A stretch of DNA of 6,761 nucleotides. It comes from Candidatus Dojkabacteria bacterium UBA3081 (GTDB lineage: Bacteria; Patescibacteriota; Dojkabacteria; SC72). The position numbers and the translations under genes were made by a program. Under the pieces are notes generated by a model. That model worked only from the letters and a program-made list of their open reading frames with translations, was not told where the DNA came from and made no database searches. The stretch is taken from positions 1 to 6,761 of the forward strand of contig DFBL01000053.1 of assembly GCA_002366615.1 (NCBI GenBank), in the 5' to 3' direction. Shown in pieces: positions 1-5,155 of the stretch. The stretch's first letter is position 1, and every line of letters starts with the position of its first letter.

Positions 1-395
1 GCAGTAGTAAGTTCATAGACCTTGTCCAAACCTTTAGTGTACTTCTCTCCATCTGAGAGAATAGCAAAAGAGTATTTGGTAGAAGGCTCTAAACTTTTAA
101 GTTCTACATAGTGTGTTAATCTAGTTCCTTCACCCCTCTTGTCTGGAAGAGGACTTTGCTCAGTTCCATTAATAATAGGGATAAGATATGTATCAACAGG
201 CTTTTCAGTTAACCAACTAATAGAGGCAGAACTAGTAGTAATATTTGATACAATGACATCTCTTGGGGTAGCATCAGCTCCAGCCCTAGAGACATACTGC
301 ACACCCCTATATACACCATAACTGGTAAGAGGAATCCCTATTAACAATATTAAGATAATCTTTAACTGTTTCTTTTGATGTGGAGTTAATCGCAT
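1..395 (-). CDS. Membrane-anchored protein with fibronectin type III-like domain (C-terminus outside window)
   Basis: The reading frame is open to the window edge, so only the first 131 complete codons are visible. The N-terminus MRLTPHQKKQLK is basic and is followed by a hydrophobic stretch (about residues 12-28, IILILLIGIPLTSYGVY), which reads as a signal anchor or uncleaved signal. From about residue 43 the pattern TPRDVIVSNITTSSASISW, then THYVELKSLEPSTKYSFAI (104-ish onward), is that of a fibronectin type III or related beta-sandwich: an early Trp after alternating hydrophobics and a late LxPxTxY motif. An in-frame TAA directly precedes the ATG, so the start cannot lie further upstream. 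No Shine-Dalgarno is present; a -10-like hexamer sits 6 nt before the ATG. It lies 43 bp behind the small membrane protein gene on the same strand. I infer an exported or surface protein; the function is unknown because the rest is missing. Confidence 0.8.
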   Translation of the reverse strand, partial: MRLTPHQKKQLKIILILLIGIPLTSYGVYRGVQYVSRAGADATPRDVIVSNITTSSASISWLTEKPVDTYLIPIINGTEQSPLPDKRGEGTRLTHYVELKSLEPSTKYSFAILSDGEKYTKGLDKVYELTT

Positions 396-401
396 TTATT
401 T

Positions 402-430
402 ATGATACAGGCTTAAATGGCCAATATCAA
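402..430 (-). promoter_or_regulatory. Promoter of the FN3-like gene, placing the transcript start on the ATG
   Basis: On the minus strand a -35 TTGATA (430-425, 5 of 6 matches to TTGACA) is separated by exactly 17 nt from a -10 TATCAT (407-402, 5 of 6 matches to TATAAT). Counting from the -10 element puts +1 at position 395, the A of the start codon. This suggests the FN3-like gene has its own promoter inside the 43-bp gap and gives a leaderless mRNA. The call is by consensus matching only, in AT-rich DNA. Confidence 0.5.
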
Positions 431-438
431 TCTCAATT

Positions 439-762
439 TTACTTTTCTTCTCTTGTTTTAATCCCCTCTACAAAACTTTTTAATAAGCCAATAGAAACAG
501 AAATCTTTTGCACAGGAACAAGCACCATTTCATTGATTTGAAGTACTGTCCCCTTAACTGATTTAACAATACCACTAACCTCTGAAACTATCTCATTAGC
601 ACTCTGAACTATCTCTTCTGCATCCTTTATAATTTTTCTACCATCCTTTACCGCTCCTGTAGATTCTTTAAGTAGCATAGCGAATTGATAAAGTACAAAA
701 CAGATAAAAAAGGTTACCCCTCCTACCAAAACCATCCAATATATAGCAGGTATATTTTCCAT
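439..762 (-). CDS. Small single-pass membrane protein with long amphipathic helix (DUF948-like layout)
   Basis: The product has 107 residues. Residues about 6-30 (AIYWMVLVGGVTFFICFVLY and following) form one hydrophobic membrane helix. The rest, from about residue 32, is an uninterrupted amphipathic helix with repeating hydrophobic positions (IIKDAEEIV, ANEIVSEVSGIVKSV, INEMV) and a charged end, KTREEK. There is no cleavable signal peptide and no catalytic motif. Such a layout resembles DUF948-type proteins and other short membrane-anchored coiled-coil proteins, but I cannot assign a family with confidence. The ATG is 8 nt downstream of a weak AAGAG Shine-Dalgarno-like stretch, and a good promoter lies upstream. 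It is the first gene of a minus-strand pair with the FN3-like gene, so a role at the cell envelope is plausible but is inference. Confidence 0.75.
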   Translation of the reverse strand: MENIPAIYWMVLVGGVTFFICFVLYQFAMLLKESTGAVKDGRKIIKDAEEIVQSANEIVSEVSGIVKSVKGTVLQINEMVLVPVQKISVSIGLLKSFVEGIKTREEK

Positions 763-796
763 TTTTATGTCTCTTAATTTAATTCTTCTTTATACA

Positions 797-826
797 ATTA
801 TGATTATTTAACGGTATATATGTCAA
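797..826 (-). promoter_or_regulatory. Promoter for the small membrane protein gene
   Basis: The minus strand carries a perfect -35 TTGACA (826-821), an 18-nt spacer, and -10 CATAAT (802-797, one mismatch). The transcript would start near 790 and give a leader of about 28 nt ending at the ATG at 762, with a weak AAGAG purine stretch. The element overlaps the region upstream of the divergent rsmE promoter, so the two promoters may compete for polymerase. Confidence 0.6.
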
Positions 827-832
827 GTTAAA

Positions 833-841
833 TGATATAAT
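833..841 (+). promoter_or_regulatory. Extended -10 promoter of rsmE, 5 nt before the start codon
   Basis: TGATATAAT is a full match to the extended -10 consensus TGnTATAAT; no convincing -35 is seen, as is usual for extended -10 promoters. The hexamer (836-841) ends 5 nt before the rsmE ATG at 847, so transcription should begin at or within a base or two of the start codon. An in-frame TAA (838-840) lies inside the -10, so the protein cannot start further upstream. Together these predict a leaderless rsmE mRNA. Confidence 0.6.
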
Positions 842-846
842 CGGGT

Positions 847-1575
847 ATGCATCGGTTTTTTGTTAAACACAAATTAGATATAAATGATACTGCTCATCTT
901 TCAGATTCTGATAGTATTTTTGCTATTAATAAGCTTAAATTAAATATTGAAGACTTCATTGAGATAGAAACATATGAGTCTATTTTTTTAGCACTCATAG
1001 GTAATATTGAAAAAAGTTCTGTAGAGGTACAAATAGTTAAAAAGATAGAGGATAAAGAGAGTATAGGGCCAATAGATATAACTTTAGTTCAATCTCTGAT
1101 TGGGAAAAACAATTTTAATTTCTTTTTAGAGAAGTCTGTAGAAATTGGAATAGGTAGAATAGTTCCAATTCAATCACAATACTCACATATTAAAAAGAAC
1201 AAAGCTATTAAAGAGTACGGCCTTTGGAAAAAGATAATCAAGGATACAGTTGAACAATCCAGAAATATTACACCCACCATCATAGAAAAACCAATAAATC
1301 TTAAAGATTTAAAAGTAAGTAATAGATCAAATAGAATATGTCTTACAACTGAGAATATTAAAACTGTTTCTCTTAATGAGTATTTTGGAAAGGTTGATAT
1401 TAAAAAACCTACTGTTATTGCAATTGGCCCAGAGAAGGGTTGGAGTAGTAAGGATTTAGAAATTATGAAAGAGAAAGGATTTAGTTTTGTTAAACTAAAA
1501 ACCAATATCTTAAGAGCAGAAAGCGCTGGATTAGTTGTTGGGAGTATAATTAAATATTTGAAAGGAGAAATATAA
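847..1575 (+). CDS. rsmE: 16S rRNA (uracil-1498-N3)-methyltransferase RsmE
   Basis: RsmE methylates N3 of U1498 in helix 44 of 16S rRNA using S-adenosylmethionine. At 242 residues it matches the usual family length (about 240). The N-terminus MHRFFV is the family's usual opening and belongs to the small PUA-like RNA-binding domain (about residues 1-70). The SPOUT (trefoil-knot) domain follows, with LEKSVEIGIGRIVPI (94-108), DTVEQSRNITPTI (133-145), IGPEKGWSSKDLE (193-205) and NILRAESAGLVVGSII (220-235). The last two correspond to the IGPEGGFS and LRxETA SAM-binding knot loops. A Lys (198) replaces the commoner Gly in GPEGG, a modest deviation. The ATG is fixed by the family N-terminus and an upstream in-frame stop. 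The stop overlaps the next start in TAATG, so both genes are co-transcribed and probably translationally coupled. Confidence 0.92.
   Translation: MHRFFVKHKLDINDTAHLSDSDSIFAINKLKLNIEDFIEIETYESIFLALIGNIEKSSVEVQIVKKIEDKESIGPIDITLVQSLIGKNNFNFFLEKSVEIGIGRIVPIQSQYSHIKKNKAIKEYGLWKKIIKDTVEQSRNITPTIIEKPINLKDLKVSNRSNRICLTTENIKTVSLNEYFGKVDIKKPTVIAIGPEKGWSSKDLEIMKEKGFSFVKLKTNILRAESAGLVVGSIIKYLKGEI
1561..1567 (+). promoter_or_regulatory. Strong Shine-Dalgarno for the RsmB/NOP-type gene
   Basis: AAAGGAG lies 7 nt before the ATG at 1575, inside the last codons of rsmE. It is the only near-consensus ribosome binding site I see in the window. It serves the one gene that is clearly internal to a message, which supports the chosen start and shows that the organism's 16S rRNA probably keeps a functional anti-Shine-Dalgarno. 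Confidence 0.75.
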
Positions 1576-2597
1576 TGGGTAAAAGAAAAAGAAGTAATTA
1601 CAAAGTTCCAAGAAAAAGAAGTTTTTCAAATAAAAAAACATATTACACTAAAGAGGACATATTCATATCAAGAATGGCAAGTATTTTGAGAGTTTCCAAG
1701 GGAGAAATTAAAAATATATTTAGCCAAAGGGCAAGAACAACCATAAGGGTTAATGGATTAAAGGGAGATGTAAATGAAACAGTACAACTATTAAAAAAAA
1801 GAGACTTAATATTAATCCCTATTAAATGGGGACCAAATATTTACTTTGTTGATAATAAAGATAAATCTGAAATATCTCAGCTAGAAGAGTATAGACAGGG
1901 CAGATTCTACATACAAAATCTATCTAGCATATTAGCTACTTTAGTATTAAATCCCCAAAAAGATGACACTATACTAGATATGTGCTCTGCCCCAGGAAGT
2001 AAAACCACTCATATTGCAGATATAACTAAGAATAAAGCTAAAATATTAGCTAATGAGCTAGAGGTATCAAGAACAAACTCTTTGCGTAATGTGACAGAGC
2101 AATTTGGGGCTGATAGTGTAAAAATAACATTAAGTGATGGAAGAGATTTTGGTAAAAAATATCCTGATTACTTTGATAGGGTACTTTTAGATTCCCCCTG
2201 TAGTGGAGAGGGCAGAATATATCTAAGAGGACAAAAACCGTTGAGATTTTGGAGTATAAAAAAAATAAAGTCTTTATCCTTTTTACAAAGAGATTTAATA
2301 GAGTCCGCCTTTATTACATTAAAAACAGGTGGTACATTACTTTACTCTACATGTACTTTAGAGCCAGAGGAAAACGAAGGTATAGTTACATATCTACTCA
2401 AGAAACATAGTAATGCTAAATTAGAAGAGATCAAAATAGTTAAAAGTGATGGGTTTGAAAAGTTTAGAAATTATATTCAAAAAGGAATAACTCACTGGAG
2501 TGGAAATGACTATCATCCTGATATAGAGAAAAGTATAAGAATAATCCCATCATCTGAGATGATGGGATTTTACATCGCCAAGATTACAAAAGTTTAG
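1575..2597 (+). CDS. RsmB/NOP (NOL1/NOP2/Sun)-family m5C RNA methyltransferase
   Basis: This 340-residue protein is a SAM-dependent RNA cytosine-C5 methyltransferase. The SAM-binding motif is DMCSAPGSKTTHIA (135-148). Motif IV is LLDSPCSGEG (204-213), with Cys209, and motif VI is STCTLEPEENE (258-268), with Cys260 as the predicted nucleophile; both cysteines of the two-cysteine mechanism are present. The stretch ARTTIRVNGLKG (53-64) is the family's RNA-binding lead-in, and GFYIAKI (331-337) is its usual C-terminal strand. It lacks the NusB-like N-terminal domain of RsmB and has no room for the C-terminal PUA of RsmF, so I leave the symbol open. Substrate (16S rRNA or tRNA) cannot be told. The first 20 residues are very basic, with RKRS at 4-7 and again at 13-16 encoded by a 12-bp direct repeat (1584-1595 and 1611-1622). 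Its 3' end overlaps pnp by 4 bp, tail to tail. Confidence 0.9.
   Translation: MGKRKRSNYKVPRKRSFSNKKTYYTKEDIFISRMASILRVSKGEIKNIFSQRARTTIRVNGLKGDVNETVQLLKKRDLILIPIKWGPNIYFVDNKDKSEISQLEEYRQGRFYIQNLSSILATLVLNPQKDDTILDMCSAPGSKTTHIADITKNKAKILANELEVSRTNSLRNVTEQFGADSVKITLSDGRDFGKKYPDYFDRVLLDSPCSGEGRIYLRGQKPLRFWSIKKIKSLSFLQRDLIESAFITLKTGGTLLYSTCTLEPEENEGIVTYLLKKHSNAKLEEIKIVKSDGFEKFRNYIQKGITHWSGNDYHPDIEKSIRIIPSSEMMGFYIAKITKV
2543..2569. terminator. Perfect 12-bp hairpin inside the methyltransferase gene end, 24 nt past the pnp stop
   Basis: The arms AATCCCATCATC (2543-2554) and GATGATGGGATT (2558-2569) are exact reverse complements around a 3-nt loop. On the minus strand the hairpin starts 24 nt after the pnp stop, the expected place for its terminator. 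On the plus strand it lies before the TAG of the methyltransferase gene and is followed by a run of four T (2568-2571, two of them in the stem). The U-tract is weak on both strands, so a bidirectional terminator, an exonuclease-blocking stem, or both are possible. Confidence 0.6.
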
Positions 2598-4693
2598 ACA
2601 CTCTCTGAAGTGTTCTCTTGGGCCTGTTTGATGCTAAGTTTTAACTTCCCACCTCTATCTTTTGATAAAAGTTTTACCTTTACAGTATCTCCCTCTTTTA
2701 GATGCTCATGAACATCTTTAACAAACCCATCTTTAATCTCTGAGACATGTACTAAACCTGAAATACCAGGTGCTATTTCTATAAATGCACCATACTCCAT
2801 TATTGCATCAACTTTCCCTTCATATATCTCCCCTATCTCTGGAACCATTCCTAATCTTTTAACATACTCCAATGCCATATCTATTGATTCCTGTTTTGAA
2901 GAGTATATATTTACAGTACCATCCTCTTCTACTGTAATCTCTGCTCCTGTTTTCTCCGTTAACTCTCTAATATTCTTTCCTCCTGGTCCTATTAATTCTC
3001 CTATTTTGTCTACAGGAATCTCTGCTCTTGCAACTTTAGGTGCATACTCGGATAGAGTACCTTTAGGTTCGTTAATAACTTTTTCCATTATATCTATAAC
3101 CTTTACCCTAGCATCTTTACATTTAGCAAAAGCTACCTTTACAATTTCCATAGTAAGCCCACCTATTTTGTTATCCATTTGAACAGCTGTGACACCATCT
3201 TTTGTCCCTGTGACTTTGAAGTCCATATCACCATAGAAATCTTCAACTCCCTGCATATCTGTCAACACATCAAATTTTCCGTCTTCATGCTTTACTAAAC
3301 CACAAGCAATTCCTCCTACAAGTTTTCTAATTGGAACTCCCGCAGCCATCAAAGCTAAACTTGAACCACATGCTGAGGCCATAGAGCTAGAACCATTCTC
3401 CCCTTGAACCTCTGACATTACTAAGATTGTGTATGGGAATTCTGCCTCTGATGGAATAACTGGGATCAATGCTTTCTCTGCTAACATCCCATGCCCTATT
3501 GCTCTTCTACTTGGAGAAAGCCTTACTCTTTGAACATCTCCATATGCATAAGGCAAATCATTGTAGTAATGCATATATCTTTTCTCTTTCTCTCCCAACA
3601 TATCATCGATTAATTTTGCATCACTTAATGGCCCAAGAGTTGCAATTGAAAGAACCTGAGTAACTCCCCTAGTAAAGAGACCAGAACCATGAACTCTAGG
3701 TAAAAGATCTATCTCTCCTTCCATCTCTCTAATATCATCAAACCCTCTTCCATCAGCTCTCTTTTTCTCTTCTAGCACATATTTCCTCATACTTTTTTTG
3801 AGTAATTTATCATATCCATCGCTCATTTGAGATTTAGAATATTTTCCTTCAAACTGTTTGAATATATCTTCCTTAGTCTCTTCGTGCAAATTCTTTTCTC
3901 CAGCTAGAAGATTTTTTAATATCCTCTCTCCTAAAAATTCAGATATTTCTTTTAGCATCTCCTCATCAGGTTTAAAGGATGTATACTCCTTCTCCTTTTT
4001 ATCCAACATCTTAAGAAATGTATTCTGTTGAGTAATCCATTCTTTCATTTCCGATAAACCCATCTCCATTGCTTTTAGGACCTTCTCTTCCTCAACTTCA
4101 TAACAACTAGCATCTATCATAGTGAAAACTTTTTCATCCCCACCTAATATGTAGTTAAGTTTGTTCTCTTCATTTACATCATCCTCACTTGCACTATACT
4201 CAGCTTTTATCTTTCCCTCTTTCATACCAATTCTTACTCCTGCAATAGGACCATCAAATGGTGCAGTGGAATTCATCAATGCAATTGAAGCTGCATTTAT
4301 AGCTAAAACTAGTGGATCATTCTCTTCATCGTATGACAAAACTGTGACAATCAAGCTAAGTTCATCTCTATAGTCATCTGGAAATCTAGATCTTAGGGCC
4401 CTATCAATCATTCTAGCCTTTAAGATAGCATCATCACTTGGGAATCTCTCTATCTTTACAAATCTAGAACCACTTATCTTTCCAGAAGCGTAAAATCTTT
4501 CTACATATTCCACAGACATTGGGAAATAGTCACTATCCTGTCTTCCTGGTGAGGTATTAACATTGACCTCTACTACTGTATCACCCATTTTAGCAATAAC
4601 TGCACTCTCGGATTTTAAGGCTAACTTTCCAGTTTCAAATGAACATTTACGTCCATCTATCTCGAATTCATGTACTTTATGTTTAAAAAGCAT
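2594..4693 (-). CDS. pnp: Polyribonucleotide nucleotidyltransferase (polynucleotide phosphorylase)
   Basis: PNPase degrades RNA 3'-5' with phosphate, releasing nucleoside diphosphates, as a trimer in the cytoplasm. The 699-residue length is normal. Domains in order: first RNase PH-like domain (about 1-220), alpha-helical linker (about 235-310), second RNase PH-like domain (about 315-545), KH domain (about 555-612, GPGG at 569-572) and S1 domain (about 620-690, EGKVDAIMEYGAFIEI). The active core is intact: GENGSSSMASACGSSLALM (431-449) for phosphate, and the acidic pair in EDFYGDMDFK (D485, D491) for metal. Two basic loops differ from usual sequence: SRFVKIERFPSD (76-87) where FFRREGRPSE-like sequence is expected, and LPYAYGDVQRVRLSPSRR (380-397) for the usual FPPYSVGE-like stretch. 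The ATG gives the normal N-terminus. No Shine-Dalgarno is visible. It follows rpsO, as in many bacteria, and overlaps the convergent methyltransferase gene by 4 bp. Confidence 0.96.
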   Translation of the reverse strand: MLFKHKVHEFEIDGRKCSFETGKLALKSESAVIAKMGDTVVEVNVNTSPGRQDSDYFPMSVEYVERFYASGKISGSRFVKIERFPSDDAILKARMIDRALRSRFPDDYRDELSLIVTVLSYDEENDPLVLAINAASIALMNSTAPFDGPIAGVRIGMKEGKIKAEYSASEDDVNEENKLNYILGGDEKVFTMIDASCYEVEEEKVLKAMEMGLSEMKEWITQQNTFLKMLDKKEKEYTSFKPDEEMLKEISEFLGERILKNLLAGEKNLHEETKEDIFKQFEGKYSKSQMSDGYDKLLKKSMRKYVLEEKKRADGRGFDDIREMEGEIDLLPRVHGSGLFTRGVTQVLSIATLGPLSDAKLIDDMLGEKEKRYMHYYNDLPYAYGDVQRVRLSPSRRAIGHGMLAEKALIPVIPSEAEFPYTILVMSEVQGENGSSSMASACGSSLALMAAGVPIRKLVGGIACGLVKHEDGKFDVLTDMQGVEDFYGDMDFKVTGTKDGVTAVQMDNKIGGLTMEIVKVAFAKCKDARVKVIDIMEKVINEPKGTLSEYAPKVARAEIPVDKIGELIGPGGKNIRELTEKTGAEITVEEDGTVNIYSSKQESIDMALEYVKRLGMVPEIGEIYEGKVDAIMEYGAFIEIAPGISGLVHVSEIKDGFVKDVHEHLKEGDTVKVKLLSKDRGGKLKLSIKQAQENTSESV

Positions 4694-4709
4694 ATATTTA
4701 AATAAAAAA

Positions 4710-4715
4710 ATTATA
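4710..4715 (-). promoter_or_regulatory. Possible pnp -10 element
   Basis: A perfect TATAAT on the minus strand ends 16 nt before the pnp ATG and would give a leader of about 10 nt with no Shine-Dalgarno. The best -35 at 18-nt spacing is TTAAGA (4739-4734, 4 of 6 matches). It lies just after the hairpin at 4724-4751, so pnp could be transcribed from here when the upstream message ends at the hairpin. Because the region is almost pure A/T, a chance match is a real risk. Confidence 0.4.
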
Positions 4716-4719
4716 TATT

Positions 4720-4751
4720 AAAAATAACTAAGTTCTTAACCTAGTAGTTAT
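4720..4751 (-). terminator. Hairpin with U-tract between rpsO and pnp
   Basis: Read on the minus strand, CTAGGTT pairs with AACTTAG (one G-U) around loop AAG, and flanking ATAA pairs with TTAT, leaving a CTA bulge on the 5' arm. A run of five T follows (4724-4720), partly overlapping the stem end. This fits a weak intrinsic terminator or a processing stem in the rpsO-pnp spacer, comparable in position to the terminator and RNase III site of the Escherichia coli rpsO-pnp region. Its mostly A-U stem makes terminator strength uncertain. Confidence 0.45.
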
Positions 4752-4763
4752 ATCAAGAGAAAG

Positions 4764-4790
4764 AAAAAAAAGAAAGGGATTAAGAAATCC
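4764..4790 (-). terminator. Short hairpin with T8 tract just after rpsO
   Basis: On the minus strand GGATT (4790-4786) pairs with AATCC (4781-4777) around a 4-nt loop, and a polypyrimidine stretch with eight consecutive T (4771-4764) follows after CTTTC. It begins 5 nt past the rpsO stop. The stem is only 5 bp and the T run starts 5 nt after it, so it is at best a weak terminator. Confidence 0.35.
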
Positions 4791-4795
4791 AGTGA

Positions 4796-5059
4796 TTAAA
4801 TTTTAATCTTTTTAGAAAAAATCTTGTGTCTCTCAGGCTCACTTTCTTGAAGATATTGTAAAAGTCTTCTTCTTTTTCCGACTTTTTGCAATAGACCTCT
4901 TCTTGAGTGATTATCTTTCTTGTGGTCCTTGAGATGTTCACTTAATCTTTCAATTTCAGCAGTAAGAATAGCTACCTGAACTTCAGGAGAACCTGTATCT
5001 CCCTCATGAAGCTTAAACCGCTCAATTATATTCTGTTTTTCGTTTTTGGTTAATGCCAT
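4796..5059 (-). CDS. rpsO: 30S ribosomal protein S15
   Basis: S15 is a primary 16S rRNA-binding protein that binds the helix 20/21/22 junction and nucleates assembly of the 30S platform; it also contributes to an intersubunit bridge. The 87 residues are close to the usual 88-89. The start MALTKNEK is the family's standard N-terminus, so the start is secure. Diagnostic motifs are HEGDTGSPEVQVAILT (18-33), HLKDHKKDNHSRRGLL (42-57) and GKRRRLLQYL (61-70), covering the two rRNA-contact regions. The C-terminus is short (IFSKKIKI) but complete. It sits between infB and pnp, with a strong promoter of its own just after the infB stop. In several bacterial groups S15 represses its own translation through its mRNA leader; the roughly 50-nt leader here could host such a site, but I cannot demonstrate one. 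Confidence 0.97.
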   Translation of the reverse strand: MALTKNEKQNIIERFKLHEGDTGSPEVQVAILTAEIERLSEHLKDHKKDNHSRRGLLQKVGKRRRLLQYLQESEPERHKIFSKKIKI

Positions 5060-5065
5060 ATATTC

Positions 5066-5099
5066 TAGACTATCATCATATATCAGTTTTTACAATAGT
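5066..5099 (-). promoter_or_regulatory. Possible stem in the rpsO mRNA leader
   Basis: In the leader, ACTATTG (upstream) can pair with TGATAGT (near the ATG) through five Watson-Crick pairs and two G-U pairs, enclosing about 18 nt and ending close to the start codon. Such a stem could take part in S15 feedback on its own mRNA, as known in other bacteria. It is weak and A-U rich, and I see no definite match to a described S15 leader motif. Confidence 0.2.
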
Positions 5100-5118
5100 T
5101 GGAGACGATTCAAGGCCT

Positions 5119-5147
5119 ATTTTATACCCTTATAGGGTTTCTGTCAA
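5119..5147 (-). promoter_or_regulatory. rpsO promoter with palindrome between -35 and -10
   Basis: The minus strand has a perfect -35 TTGACA (5147-5142), a spacer of exactly 17 nt and -10 TAAAAT (5124-5119, one mismatch), starting 8 nt after the infB stop. Transcription should begin near 5112, giving a leader of about 52 nt before the rpsO ATG, with no clear Shine-Dalgarno. The spacer holds the exact inverted repeat ACCCT-ATA-AGGGT (5138-5126), positioned like a repressor operator. The promoter call is good by consensus; the operator role is inference. Confidence 0.65.
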
Positions 5148-5155
5148 TCATTAAA

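Noticed and set aside
139..321. Plus-strand 60-residue frame
   Set aside because: It is antisense to the FN3-like gene, whose membrane anchor and beta-sandwich pattern are convincing; this frame has no family resemblance and no start signal.
1170..1505. Minus-strand 111-residue frame with hydrophobic stretches
   Set aside because: It lies wholly opposite the conserved RsmE SPOUT domain. The hydrophobicity arises from the complement of lysine-rich, A-rich codons.
2597..2614. Short inverted repeat ACACT...AGTGT just past the methyltransferase stop
   Set aside because: Only 5 bp plus a possible G-U pair, no T run, and it encodes the end of pnp; too weak to call a terminator for the plus-strand genes.
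3469..3663. Plus-strand frame inside pnp
   Set aside because: Shadow of the second RNase PH domain; no start signal or recognisable motif.
4161..4373. Plus-strand frame inside pnp
   Set aside because: Shadow of the first RNase PH domain; serine-rich product from complementary codons.
5126..5138. Rpo-independent terminator of infB at the ACCCT-ATA-AGGGT palindrome
   Set aside because: A 5-bp stem with no following U-tract on either strand; its place between promoter elements fits an operator better.
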